This document shows, one piece after another, positions 11,449-23,850 of a stretch of DNA of 64,000 nt. Positions within the stretch are counted from its first letter, which is position 1. Every line of letters begins with the position of its first letter. The stretch lies in contig CP136892.1 in assembly GCA_034359265.1 (NCBI GenBank), positions 84,126,001 to 84,190,000 on the forward strand. Reading direction: 5' to 3'. Made by a program: the position numbers and the translations under genes. The notes beneath the pieces are model-generated. The model did not search any database, was not told the DNA's origin, and saw nothing but the letters and a program-made list of their open reading frames with translations. This stretch comes from Canna indica. Taxonomy: Eukaryota; Streptophyta; Magnoliopsida; Zingiberales; Cannaceae.

Positions 11449-12874
11449 AATGTCACTTGGTCCTTCACAGACATCACTTTTTGATGTGCTTTAGCCCTCA
11501 GGTGCTTTAAAACGTGGACTAGCAGATGTAAAGCAAAGAGCATTATCTTAGTTGAAGCATCTAGGTGCAATGTCATGCTCCACTTGATATAGAAAATAAA
11601 CTTGATCCAAAACCTGGCAAATGGGGACAAGAACCTTATCCCGGGCTGCAATGTATAAAAAAAATTGGCGCATCTTTGTCACTTGACATCTGAGATATTA
11701 TCATAAAAGAAAAGTATAAGAGAAAAAGCAAGGAGGAACATGTAAGAAAAAGAACAGAGAAAAAGCTTACCATGTTCTCAGGCTTATGTTCCTTCTTTGA
11801 TCCATCCTTTTCAGTGGCTTCCAGGTTTAGTTGGAACATCTAAACTTGTTTTACATCATGGTCCCTGCAACTTTTGTGAAATGACAGTAATAATGCCTAT
11901 CCATGAGAAGACAGAAGCAGTGAGAACACTCTTTGTCACAAAGACCTCTAACAAAGGAAGAAATGATCAGATTTGGACTACTTCATGGATTTGAAGTGAA
12001 TCCCAAGTTCAAAGTTTGATAATGATTGAACTTGAGTGCATAGACTCTGATGCCTCATCCATATTACTTGTAGGTTACAATACAATAAGGCCTATCTACC
12101 TAACTTAATGGCTTCAGTAACAGCATCAATTATAAAGCACCAGGTCAAAATTTACAGAAAGTTGTATTGGAGAATAAGAGGCAATTCATTGCAGGCACTG
12201 ACACCATACTATTTATAGCATATTATATACATTCTCCCAAAGCTGTTCTTCAATTAAGGTGGAACACAGATCATTCAACCAACCCCACCAGATACATGCC
12301 TTAAATCTAACATTTGTATGAAGTCACCATAGTTTATAGGTGTCAAGATTCATGAAGTATATTGTACATCTACCATTATGGCTAAATCAAGCATTAGTAA
12401 TTTTCAAAAGAAACAGTCTTCTTGTTCTCAGTATTATCCCCCCAGAAGCTCTTCATAAAATGCTATGACAACAGAGGCACGTGAGGAACCAAAAACAAGA
12501 GATGGTATTTATATGGCATGTCATCGAGAAAGTACCAACATAGCAAGCAGCATAATCCTTGAGCAAGGTGAACAAAGGAAGCATCATTTCGTAAAAGGAT
12601 GCCGTCCTACTGAATGTTCTAATGAAAAAAACTTGTAGAAACCAACCATCCATCAGGAAAGCATGGGAACCAAAAGTAATGGAGCAGCAACTAGCGGCTG
12701 ATTGTAGAGTTTAAACTTAGTTTTGGCAAAAGACACTCACAATTTAAGTCACCCATACACTAAAACAGGAAGGGGAAAAAGACTACATATTTTGAATGGT
12801 CGCCAACTAGTTCAACACTTCAACATAAGCCTAAATACATTTGTATACCAAAATCTAGCTTGTGATGGAACTTC
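11449..12874. other. Intergenic region / 3' flank of the SWIB gene
   Basis: Includes the 3' UTR of the reverse-strand SWIB gene. On the reverse strand, 11770-11825 reads as a charged peptide ending exactly at an ATG/GTAAGC donor, and 11560-11650 follows an AG acceptor. Neither gives a recognisable protein, and both may be a decayed gene or chance. Confidence 0.4.
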
Positions 12875-15379
12875 TCACTTTAAAAAGTGAGGACTAATCA
12901 ACCCTGCGATCTCAAGAAACCCAACACGATCTCTCCCGCCAAAAATAGCTTTTAGCTTCTCATCACATACAATTATCTTTTTATCCTCTGGGTCCTGCAA
13001 TGTAAGAGAACATGACAAAAGTTAAAGCACCTTGAAGAAGAAGATTCTAATTTTAAACTTAAGCTTGCACATGAATGCTTGACAATAGAACAAAAAGCAA
13101 GCTAAGATTTCAGCAAAATATATTTGACCACTTGCATAAAGAAAAGTCAGCCACACAACAACAAAATTCGCGACAAAATTAACGAACCCTTCAACTCAAA
13201 TTATAGAATCGTGAAAATACCAACATAATAATTGTGGAAAACTGAGATCTGAGCGCAATATGGCATCAATTATTAGCAATTTAAAATATTTCACAAATAC
13301 AGCAAATGCCAATGACTCTTAATAATAAAAGGATCATAGTTGGATTCTACAATAAGTAAATACCATTACAAAAACCAGTAAGAAATAATTTCAGATTATT
13401 TGCACAATTATGATAGAAACAATAAAAAGTTACTCAGCATGATCAATAAACATAATCTTATCCTTGTAACCAAAAAGACTATTCTTGTGGCATGGGCAAC
13501 AAAGATCAATTGCCTTTGCTAGATATTCCATCTGAATTAACAATTTCTTGCCTGTCAAAAAAGGCCAATCCTACACCATCATATATGCCCTATTAACCAA
13601 GAGCAGTACCCAACATTTCCTAATTTCAGTCCCACATCATCTCTATTAAATTAACAATAAGGCTCTCATGCTGATTATAATGTATATGTTCCATCCACAA
13701 GCTCCTTCATGCTGACTGGAACTTATATGTTCCACCCATACCATAACCTTCAACTTTGTTTATTATCATAAAATCATGCAGAAAATTTTTCATAATTTTT
13801 TTTTAATGTTGTCACTTGTATTGCTTATAATTTTAAAAAGAATGCTGCGACTTTTATATTCAATTAGCACCAAGTTGAATATTATTCCACGTCAGAGTTG
13901 TTTATTGCTAAAATGGAACATAATTATCCCCCACCTCCTCCCCCCCCCTCCCAAAAAAAAACCCAGAGCTTAACAACTAAAAGACATAGCAGCACTTTAA
14001 TCTAATATTGTGACACAAATAGTAATAGATCATCAAATTTCGAGGAATTAATAAACTGGTAAAGTGAAAACCCTTTAATCAGCATTGTTAGTGAATCACT
14101 AGCAAAGTGATGAAAGAGAAATGTATGTTGCGGCCAGCTTACTGTTGAACATGGAGTATGAGAATTCTAGTAATACAAATTACTGATAAATATGTGTATA
14201 TATAATTGGCCTTTATCTATCCTTTATGATTATGGAACCTCTAGGACCCTTAAAGATTAGCAAATGCCATTTCAGGATGCATTTTATTACAATTTACAAG
14301 TGAGAAGATTAAACGGACATGTATAAACAAATTTACAATAAGTCATGTTCTTAGGTCCAAAGGTTGATAAGCATTGTGCCACCAAAGAACTTTGCCCAAA
14401 TGAACAGGAGCATCAGAAAACTGACAATTTTCAATATCATATCAGCAGAGCATTAGGTTTCTCTCCAGTACCCCTGTAAAAACAAATTATTCATGTTCTT
14501 CTGTATATCAACTAATCAGTTTTCACATTAGAATAATTGCAGAATGACCTCTAAAATGTTGTATGATCCTCACATAGTCACATCTCCCTCACAGAAACTT
14601 AGATCCATAACATACCTTACCCATATTAATACAAATCAATATAATCATTTGCCAATTCCTGTAACTGACTGAATATTTCTGCAAATCCTTTAAACAATTC
14701 CAGAAAAGAAAAAATGCCTTAAAAGACATAATGTGTTTAGAGTATATGCAAAAATGCCTTAAAAGACATAATGTGTTATATGCAATCACTGTGTTCAGAG
14801 TATATTCAAAAACACACATTCCATGAATGAAATATTTTTTTGCAATTTGATCAACTACTAATACATTAAACAGCACTTCTTCTGAGTCGTATTCTGTAAC
14901 TAATAAAAATGGCCCCGATCTGCAATTACAGCAAACGGATAATCGTATGAAAGCAAGAAAAAATAGAAAGAAATCATTGACACATGCTTACTCTTTACCA
15001 TTATAATGGAATAGAATGGAATGTCTATAAAGAAGGGGGAAACACATAATATACGAGGAGCGGGCACCTGGAGGTTGTGCTCCTTGATGTAAGCCCAGAT
15101 GAGCTTGAGCGCTTGGGTGCGGGGGATCTCCGGCACGCCGACGAGGGCCTGCATTGCAGGGGAGACGGGCTTGGGCTTGGTGATGCCCCTCAGTGGCTTC
15201 GATCCCGCTGCAGCTTCGGGCTTGGAGGAAGCGGAGGAGGCCGCTCGCACCGCCGGCGCCGGCGCTGCCCTCCGATGGAGAGGGAAGGCAACGGATCCCG
15301 CGAGGCGGCGGCCGAGAGGGTGGTCGGCGGTGACGAAGGCGGAAGCGCAGAGGACGCCGGACGAGATGCTCGCCGCCAT
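12875..15379 (-). CDS. SWIB/MDM2 domain protein, plastid-type, two exons, 143 aa
   Basis: Exon 1 is 15379-15068 (104 codons, donor CAG/GTGCCC). Exon 2 is 12994-12875 (39 residues plus stop), and the 2.07-kb intron is phase 0. Residues 1-66 are rich in Ala, Ser, Arg and Pro with few acidic residues, typical of a plastid transit peptide. From about residue 67 the SWIB fold is clear: KPVSPAMQALVG, EIPRTQALKLIWAYIKEHNL, then VCDEKLKAIFGG and GFLEIAGLISPHFLK at the C-terminus. Small SWIB proteins in plants occur in chloroplasts, mitochondria and the nucleus, and some are nucleoid-associated, proposed to bind or compact DNA. Location is inferred from the leader. A (GA)n/(CT)n tract sits about 18 bases upstream of the ATG. 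Confidence 0.95.
14712..14776. repeat. Short tandem duplication in the SWIB intron
   Basis: The string AAAAATGCCTTAAAAGACAT followed by AATGTGTT occurs twice about 38 bases apart, with AGAGTATAT also repeated. A local duplication of no obvious function. Confidence 0.75.
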
Positions 15380-15393
15380 AGCAGAGAACGGGA

Positions 15394-15396
<3 letters not shown>

Positions 15397-15431
<35 letters not shown>
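15397..15431. repeat. (AG)n microsatellite in the 5' UTR of the SWIB gene
   Basis: About 17 AG units, read as (CT)n in the transcript, ending about 18 bases before the ATG. Such tracts are common in plant 5' leaders and can be bound by GAGA-binding (BPC-type) factors. Confidence 0.9.
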
Positions 15432-15435
<4 letters not shown>

Positions 15436-16828
15436 ACGGATAAGAGGGAGGGTTTACGGCCTTGGGCTTTGCGAGGGTTTTGTGAGTGGGAATAATATCC
15501 GAATTTAGGGGTACAAGTGGAAATATGATATTCCCGATGAGATGTTAATATTTTGTATTCGCTAACACGTCGTGCCACATTTTCTTCTTTAATTTGCCCT
15601 ACCCTTTGTTTTATTTAATGTTGATATTTATTAAAGATTTTTTTTTTGTAAATCTATAACATAATAAATACTTTATGTTATTGGTCAAGATTATTTTTTT
15701 TATAATATGCTCAAATTATTCTCATTCTATCCTGAGATAAAATGACGAATATAATATTTAAATTATTAATCTAATTAAAATACTTAAGCAAAAATAAATA
15801 ATAATATACTCATCAAGTCTTATAAACCAACACAAATATTCAATATACTCCAATGTTAGACTAAACTATAATATTACAATCTCCCACACTTATGACTTAT
15901 GTCTTGACGTCCTTGTGAAAATTCAACTTAAATCTAATATATAGTTCAAAATCAGCAGAACGAGAGAATGTTGTCAACGTGAGGTCTAGTCTAGTAGCGA
16001 CTCTATCTCATATCTTGGACGTTCATTTCTCGCATAAAAAGATTAGTTAAGTCATGCTCTGCTATCATTTATGACAAATTGCTCAATAGAATGAGCTCAA
16101 ATTCATAATTAATATGCTTAAATTGAAATTGATATTAACACACACACCAAGTTTTATACATCAACCCAACATTCAATTTACTCAAATTATGATCAAACCA
16201 ATAATTTAATCTCACCTTTTTATATTTATGCAATTATATTTCACCATCATATATTTTTATAAACAATACCACGCCAGCGTACTAATAATCAAATTGACAT
16301 GTTAACAATAATATATAATTGAAATAAATTTAAAGCATTAGATCCTCATTGATGCAAATTAAAAGTCAAAATAATTTTTTGATGACTTATTAATGCAAAT
16401 TAAAAATAGAAATGATTTGCAAAAGTCATCAAAGATCTTAATATATATCCAACCCATAATATAATCAAAAACCAAGTTGACAATTGTGAAATAAACATAC
16501 ATATGAGTTTTGTGTTATTTTGGAGGAACTGTGGATTAAGAATTTTTAACTTTATAAGAAATTAGAAGAAAAAAATGAATTTTTTACAATAAAACAGAAT
16601 ATAAATTAAAGGATATTCCGTGGGAAAAAACTAATTTAAGAGAAAATTTCTTAAAATGTTTGAAAAAAAATAACTTTTAAGACAAAATTGGCACATGCCA
16701 AATTTTTGACAAATGTAAAATGACACATTATTCCTTCCATGTACACCATTTCGCAACGGAGTCAATATATAGTTATATACTCTGCATCGTCGTCAGCGAA
16801 GCTTCACTCGGGCAATTCGTCGAACAGT
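15432..16828. other. Intergenic region between the SWIB gene promoter and the PP2C 3' end
   Basis: AT-rich sequence, with no gene, RNA or clear element recognised. The right end includes the 3' UTR of the PP2C gene. Confidence 0.5.
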
Positions 16829-18189
16829 TCATTCGGGTTCATCATAATTCAAGGAGAAGATATCAGCAGGCGCTTCAGTGCAGCCGTAATGGCTGCCTTT
16901 CAACCCGGAACGCCCACCTCCATGGCCTCCGTCAAGATAGACCACGATCACGGTGATGTCGTCGTGAAAGTGTCGCCTCGTTCCTTTCCCAATGTGTTTG
17001 ACGTCGTCGTATCTCATCTCCTTCTTTCTCGCCGCCTCGCAAATGGCAGCTTGCACCAACCGCTTGGCGATTCCCTGCAGCATTGAAGTTTGAATGAGCC
17101 ATGTCCTAGATCGAAAGCGAAGACGATGAAGAACTTACTGCTCTGCGGTTCTTGAAGACTATCTCGACGGCGGCTTCATCGGTCAACTGCTCCCAGAGTC
17201 CATCTGATGCAAAGATCAGAAATAGGTCGTTTGGCGTGAGCTTGCGAACGTGAACTGATGGCTCTGCAGTCATGACGGCTCTCTTCAATGGGACGGGAGA
17301 GATGAACTGCCGGAATAGTGGATCCCTGCTGAATTCAGGTTCCTTCAGGTAGATGTCGCCGATGGACCTCGAGACCTAAACGATGGAGGATTGCCGCTGT
17401 TACCGCTGTTTGACGATGAAAATGAAGCAGTTAAAGCAAATTTTGTTCACCTGGATGATTCCTTTGACGCGCCAGACGCCGCGGGTGCGGACGACGATCT
17501 GCTCGTCGTCCGGATGAAGCTCCGCGAGCTCCTTCCTGACTTCCTCCTCCGAGACGTTATGGTCAGTGGAGAGCCGCTCGGCGACCACGGTCATGTCGTT
17601 CACGGCGCGGCGGCCGAGCACGGCCCTGGAATCCCCCAAATTGGCGACAAAGAGAGTGTCGCCGGTGATTGCGCCGACGAGGCAGCAAGACCCCACCGAC
17701 GCGATCCGCGGCCGCGACAGCCACGACCGCTTCACCAGGTGCGTGAACTCCTCCTCTGTCGCGTCGAACGCTTTCTTGATCACCTCCGTCGACAGGCCTC
17801 CTTGCTCAGAAGCAATCCCTGCTCAACACGAAAGGGAAAAAAAAAATCGAATTTTGGTGAGACTGAAACATCGAGATGCAATTTTGAGGACGGAATCGAT
17901 AGAACGAAGAGGGGAGGAGGGAAGTACGATCGAGATGGGGGAAGAGGTGATTGCTGACGAAGCGAGACGCCTCGGGGCCGCCGTGCCCGTCGTAGACACC
18001 TACGAAGGTGGCGGAAGGCGAGGTGATCACCTGGCCCTGGTCCTCAAGTGAGTTGTTGGCTTGCACGACGGCGATCGAGAACTCCCCGGACGAATGGGGT
18101 TTGAGGTCCATATGCCACATCAGCCCGTCGCCGCCGCCGAGCCTCCCAAAGCACCGCTCGACTGGCCTCACAAACCCGCGCAATAACAT
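16829..18189 (-). CDS. Clade D protein phosphatase 2C, four exons, 370 aa
   Basis: Exons 18189-17928, 17818-17451, 17375-17139 and 17074-16829. Phases and GT-AG sites agree (GATC/GTACTT, CAG/GTGAAC, GCA/GTAAGT). Metal-dependent Ser/Thr phosphatase motifs are present in order: [10 protein letters not shown] (Asp67), [37 protein letters not shown] and [11 protein letters not shown]. The short N-terminus before [12 protein letters not shown] is the clade D pattern. In Arabidopsis, clade D members dephosphorylate plasma-membrane proton pumps and are inhibited by SAUR proteins; applying this here is inference. A longer in-frame start at 18309 exists, but MLLRGFVRP matches the family beginning, so 18189 was chosen. 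The tail after [11 protein letters not shown] is slightly extended with Gly/Arg-rich sequence. Confidence 0.95.
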
Positions 18190-18434
18190 TCTCGCCGCCA
18201 CACAATCTCGATCGCACCAAAAGCTGAATATTTCCTCGCTTCCACGCTCGTCGGTATCCGGAAACGAAATCAAGACCACCAAAGCTAGGATCTTTCCACG
18301 CCGCCGCACTCGCTGGTGGGTAAAAGTCTAAAACACGCCAAGGTCAATCAAAGCTCGAGTCTTTCGTCGATTCTTCACGCAAGCTAATAGCAAGAGCCAA
18401 GTCTTCCGCGGACTTTGCTCCGCAGTAGCGGATT

Positions 18435-18436
<2 letters not shown>

Positions 18437-18479
<43 letters not shown>
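18437..18479. repeat. (AG)n microsatellite upstream of the PP2C gene
   Basis: About 21 AG units, (CT)n on the gene strand, about 250 bases upstream of the PP2C start. Probably in the promoter or 5' UTR. Confidence 0.92.
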
Positions 18480-18482
<3 letters not shown>

Positions 18483-20138
18483 GTAGTGGAAGCCGAGAGG
18501 AGAGGAGGGGAAGAAAGGTGGAAGAGAGACGAGCACGAAAGAGTGGTATTTGACCGAAAAGCTTCGTGAGTTCGCGTGGATAACGCGTTAAGGAAAAAAA
18601 CGACGTGGCAGCCAACCATTCCATTTTAAAATTACCTTTCCATTCGTCGAGTGTAGGAAAACCAAGTAATCAAGTAATCAACGCTGTCGATGATGAGCAC
18701 TGACGTGTCACTTACGCGGCTACGTGTCTTCAGATAGCTGGGTAAGGACGAAATGTTCTTCTGGCTCGATATCCAATTAAATTTAACATTTTTTTTAAAA
18801 TTCAGAATATTTCTTTTAAGTGTTAATTACTAAATATATTTCCAGTTTTAATAATTTTCTCTCACCTATTTCAGCTTTTAATTTTTTCCCGTTAATATAC
18901 ATCTCCTTTTAAATTTTCTGGTTTTATCTATACTCTATCTCTCTATTTTTCTCTCTTTATTTAATAAAGATAGAAAAATACAAACATATGTTGGGTAGTA
19001 AATCCACTGGAACTGAGTCCAGTATAAAAACCGTCAATACAATGTTATATTTGGATTCTGGTGTGTGACCGTGGACATAGATCAATATTATTATGTTAGC
19101 ATCTTTAAATGAATAAAAAATTTAAAAATATTACATCATCAAATATTTTAATATATTTAAAAAATTATATTTGGATGATTATGCCCATAGGTATTACTGT
19201 GACTATTCTCACTGATAATTGCATCATTGTTTTTAATAACGATTGCATTACTTAGGGAACTTAAAGATTTAGTGACAAGATGTATTATTATTGTTATATA
19301 TAATTAGGGATGCTAATTAAAATTTTTATTCACGTGGTAATACAATTCAGAATCCCAATGACCAAAATAATTAAAGAAAGTGTGGACGTTGGACTAAAAA
19401 AAATCGTAAAATGGTAATCCAGCCCCTCCTCGAGTAGTTCCGTGCAAAATAAATAAATAAAAATTCTAGAACTAAAAATGGTTTTTATAAAAATAAAATA
19501 AAAATTAATTGATAAAACCTCAAAATGATAGGAACTAAATTGGAATCAATCCTAAACTAATCAAGATTAGGCGGCAGCTATCCAAAAAGGAATATTTAGA
19601 TCCTAAGGTTGGCAGACCAGGTGTGATGATATGATATGAACGGCCATGATTAACGTACCGCTAAATTGTCCCCCATATATTGTACCAGGCGGGTCCCAAA
19701 AAAAACGAAACAGCAAGATAAAACAAAGCGCCTTTAATTACTTGTCTCTCATTCATCCATATCTATGTTCAGCAAGGAACGAGTTGGAGGAGACAACCGG
19801 TCTCCTCGTGCTCCCAACACCGAATCTTAATAGTTTTGGTCAGATTCCATGTCTGATACAATAGATTTGGGCCATGAGTTTCCAGTTAAAACCATTTCAG
19901 CACCCGTTGTTGGGTCAACCCTTGTCGGCTCCAACTGCTGATAACTGAGTCTGACTCAGAAAGGAAGAAACACCTGCTATTGGATGAAACCTATTTCTTA
20001 TTACTTTGTGGGCATCTCGCAACAAGTTAGACTCAAAGAGCTCGATCATCATCACTGACATCAAGAAGCACACAATTTCCTTTCACTACCAAACTAGAAA
20101 AGACAGACAACAGAAATAATCTAATCCTACTTCCGGCA
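18480..20138. other. Intergenic region, PP2C promoter to DUF863-like gene 3' end
   Basis: GC-rich near the PP2C promoter, then AT-rich. No gene or clear transposon recognised. The right part includes the 3' UTR of the neighbouring reverse-strand gene. Confidence 0.5.
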
Positions 20139-20833
20139 TCAAGCCATCTTGAGACTCAAATATTGCAAGTGCCACGATGGGTGCTTCTCCCTCGCTCCTT
20201 CCAACTCAAAATGATTCTTGGCACTGCTCTCGCAGCTGATGTTTGCGTCGTCCATCTGCTGCAAATCCCACCCGTGTCCAGTTAGCTTCAATCCCCCAGA
20301 CTCGGTCGATGAGGAGGAGAAACTCGCTGCCGAGTCCGAAGTGAAAGATGCTTCTTCCCTCTTCCTCCAGTTGTTTCCTATGGTCAGCGTCAACTCTATG
20401 TCGCCTCCTTCTTCCAGCTCCAGCATTAGTTCTTCTTCAGCTCTTTCTATGTACTCATCAGCCGGAAGCTCGAGATTGAGTACCCGGCGGCGACGGTTTC
20501 GCGGTTCTTGGTTTCTGTGACTCGGTAGGCATGAGTCTGGATCGTTCTTCTGATCACCGAGAAGATTAAACTGAGTGCAGTTGATGAGACTCTGCGCCTT
20601 GAGCTTGTTGTTGTTCTTCATGTCTCTCATCAGAAGCTTCTGAACCCGGTACAAGCGGTGGAGTTCGTGAACCTGATAGAGGAACATATTTGAGTAACCT
20701 TTGCGCTTTTGTGATTGAAATCAAGCAAATGAAATTTAAATGAGAGTTGAACCTGCTGCCTGAAGGTTTCTTCATGCTTCAGCATCATCATCTTCATGCA
20801 TTCTTTGTCATACTTCCTGAGGAACCTCTCCAT
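20139..20833 (-). CDS. Uncharacterised plant protein with DUF863-like N-terminal motif, two exons, 204 aa
   Basis: Exon 1 is 20833-20753 (27 codons, donor CAG/GTTCAA). Exon 2 is 20672-20139 (177 residues and stop), with an 80-bp phase 0 intron. Across the junction the protein reads MLKHEETFRQQ then VHELHRLYRVQKLLM. This amphipathic motif resembles the start of large plant DUF863 proteins (MLKHE..F.NQV.ELHRLYRIQ). The rest is polar: an Arg-rich NRRRRVLNLELPADEYI segment, an acidic EEELMLELEEGGDIELTLTIG stretch that contains LxLxL-like spacing, a Ser run, and a C-terminal WHLQYLSLKMA. It is far shorter than a full DUF863 protein. The start is the first ATG in frame; upstream frame is open but lacks an ATG, so a further 5' exon cannot be excluded. 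Function unknown. Confidence 0.75.
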
Positions 20834-23459
20834 TGGCGTTGATGGAAATGAATTGGAATACACACTTCTTTTAGTAGTGCAAAGGAGGAAGTTGACCCTT
20901 TGGTTATCCTTTGTCGTCTCTTTACCAATTTGTTGGGTGTTGATGTTGAATGCACTTCAATTATGTTCAGAATCTATCAGCATCAAAGGTGTCACTTGAT
21001 TCCTGTACATATCCAGATTCCACATTATGGACTATTATTGGTTGATTTTTTTAAGGAGAGAATCTATCATTTGGATGAATCAGAATTGCTCGTCAGATGA
21101 CTAATAATCACTTGCTGATATAATATATAGAAGACAACAAAAAGCAAATGAAGTTTTGTCTGATTTCTGAACAGAAGAAATGCAAGGTAGACAGATCAGA
21201 GACTGTTCATTATAATCACTTGATAAGCTTCTGATACATTTAACAAGAATTTAGCTTCAGAATCATATTTACGAATACCATCATCCTTTTCAGTAGAATA
21301 CATGCTCAAAAGCCATCTATAGCACTAGAAAACAGAGAAAGATTCTTCCAATCACAAATTTCTTAAAACACAACATTTCAAGTTTGTGACAGCTATTTAA
21401 GAGGTTCACAGAATTAAATAAGTATAGAGATATCAGATATCTCACTTTTCATTAAATAAAAATGGAAAAAAAAGAGAAAATGATTCATTAGTAGTGTTGT
21501 TGAAATGTACTGATAGTAGGACAACGTTGACTTATTTCCCTTAACAAAAAGGTGAAAGTACACCCTGTTTCTAGTATTAGTATTAAAAGTAGAAACAATT
21601 TCTTTTCTCCAGAATTCAATTCATTTTAATATTTTTGAGGAACTTTTCAACAATGTGTCCTGGAGTATAATAGCCAGCTAAATGTTGTGGAACAGATAAA
21701 GAAACATGTTTCATCAGTGCCTTGAGTTGAAGGTGTAAAGACCGTATGCTTGCTGATATTAGTGGCTTATAAAATGAGAATCAAGGAAATTGATGCTTTA
21801 ATTTTTGTTGACCTTTTATGCAAGGTTATATTGTTTTCTCTTTCCTGGTCTGATAAAATCAAGTTTTGAATATATGAAAGGAACATAAGAAGATGAACCC
21901 TGAGTAGCATAATGAGTATAGTTTAGAAAAGAAGAAGAAATGTTTTTGCAGATGCTATATAGCTTGTAAATCAAATAAGAAAATGCCCTGCTCTTGATGC
22001 AGCTAAGAAAATGAAACAATTGATTCTACTCAAGCAAATTTTACTACTCAACTTAAGCATCAGGATTCGCAACCAGATATTCGGAGTTTCTGAATGATCA
22101 CAAAGCATATGCTTCTGTACACCCTCAATCTATCTTTTGGATCCTAAAAAATTCCTTATGGCCTAAAAATTCTTGACAATTAAGTGCGAAACATGACTAC
22201 AAAGGAAAGAACTCTGAGCTCATGACTGACAAAAAAGTAGAAGGAAGAAGAGGTGGTATGGACCCTGACCTGTGATGATCTATCAGCAGATAGATTGTCT
22301 TATGATGAGCTAGGGAGAAGCTGTAGAGCTGCTTCAATAGGAAACTCTGGTCCTTCTCTGCTCCTAACTCCCTGAGGCCAGTTGACAAAGCAGGAATCCT
22401 CTCCACCCCAATCTGGCGAGGCATGCATGAAGTATTTAAGGTTCCCTCCTCCGGCTCTACCCAGAATATTTTACTGGTCCTTTGCAGTTTCAGGTGCATG
22501 AGGGAAAAGATGCCCCAGACAATGGCTACAAAAGGCAGAGGTAAAATAAGGAGGCCTACTTATTATATGCTGTCCTGGAGAAAGTATGTGATGTTAATAC
22601 ACAAATCACTCTCATGTGGCTTATAAGCTAATTGTATATGTCTCCACATTGTGTTATGACTAAATTTGTCCTTTTCAAGGACTTCAGAGAATGTTAATAT
22701 AAGTGAAATTTAATGGCCTACAGACAAGAGAACACCTTTAGAAATATCAGCAGAACGAGAGAATGTTGTGTGCTCATACATTATGTCTGCATGACTTTGA
22801 AAATCTCATAAAGTGTTGGACTCAGCTGTGTTCATTCTTTTGGTCATTTATTGGTATGAACCAGGAGGAAGTCATTTGGTGAATTTTGTGGCTGACTTGA
22901 TGATGTTAAGCCATTAATTATATCATGACTTCAAATCATGCTAAAGTCTACTTTGTGTGAGGAGAGTAACTAATGATGTTTCCATAATTCCATTCCGAAT
23001 TATTACTCCCTTTGCTCTTTTGCTCTGTGCAGGGAGGTGAAATAACTGAGCTTTTAAGCGGACAAAGATGCAGTTGCATTTGTTGCTTTACTTTCTTCTT
23101 GTAGTCTATAAAGCCTTTGGTAGGAGGTAAAGTTTTGGAGAGGGGTTTCTGAACAGTTGATGATGCTATTTTAATTGTTCTAATGATGGCCTGACCAAGT
23201 TTTCATGTTCGAATGCAAATGGATTTGACCAACTACTGCTGAGTAGTGAGTAGTGAATACTGATATATCTTAATGTCCAAACAAACAAAGGGCAGGGGCC
23301 ATCATGAAGAAGCGCGAGGCCCAAAGTTGGCATTCTCGCAAACACCTTAACTGCAAAGTAACCAAACACTGGATTAAAACGCAAGCAATGCAAAAATGAG
23401 GCTCACCATTGTTTTTAGTTTCGTCCTCGCGATGTACTGACAAAGGTGTCTTTAGGAAA
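20834..23459. other. Promoter/5' region of the DUF863-like gene and intergenic DNA
   Basis: No recognised gene. On the reverse strand 22500-22270 is an open frame that stops at a possible donor (CACAG/GTCAGG) and contains few repeats, so it could be a non-coding 5' exon of the downstream gene or an unannotated transcript. Support is weak. Confidence 0.4.
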
Positions 23460-23850
23460 GGGGAGGCGGGCATGGCATGATCAGTAGAGGAGCGCCACAG
23501 CATCCCATGGCGAAAAGAGGCGTGTGTGGTGCTGTGGGCATCAGTAGAGCACATGGCGGGGTGAGGTCATGTGGGTGCATGGGAGCTGAAAGGGGCCGAC
23601 ATCGGAGAGCACGCGTTGCCGGAGCGAGGAGGGCGCAGCCGTACGGCCGTGGTTCCATGGCTCCATGGGGCTTCTCAAAAGCCGGAGCTGCGTGAGCTCA
23701 TCGCCTCCCCCTTTTTTGAGTTCTCGGTTCAAGGAAGCGGAGGAGGAGGAGGAGGAGGAGGAGGTCTCATCAAATCCATCATGCTTCTCACTCTCTGTCT
23801 CTGAAAAGCTCATAGAAAGCAGAGACGACAAGGAAGAGGCACTTCCATGA
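23460..23850. other. GC-rich patch with overlapping open frames on both strands, identity unknown
   Basis: An isolated GC-rich island within AT-rich DNA. Reverse-strand frame: an ATG near 23813 starts MSFSETESEKHDGF, then a Ser run, then about 60 residues to a stop near 23541. Forward frame: 23665-23850 encodes 61 residues beginning MGLLKSRSC with a Glu run. The Ser and Glu runs are the two strands of one GAG/CTC triplet repeat. I recognise neither product. Either strand could carry a small gene, or this is the promoter/5' part of a transcript. Confidence 0.35.

Noticed and set aside
20740..20800. Resemblance to a miR172-like string near CAGCATCATCATCTTCATGC
   Set aside because: It lies in the coding exon of the DUF863-like protein and does not match the miRNA over its length; no hairpin.
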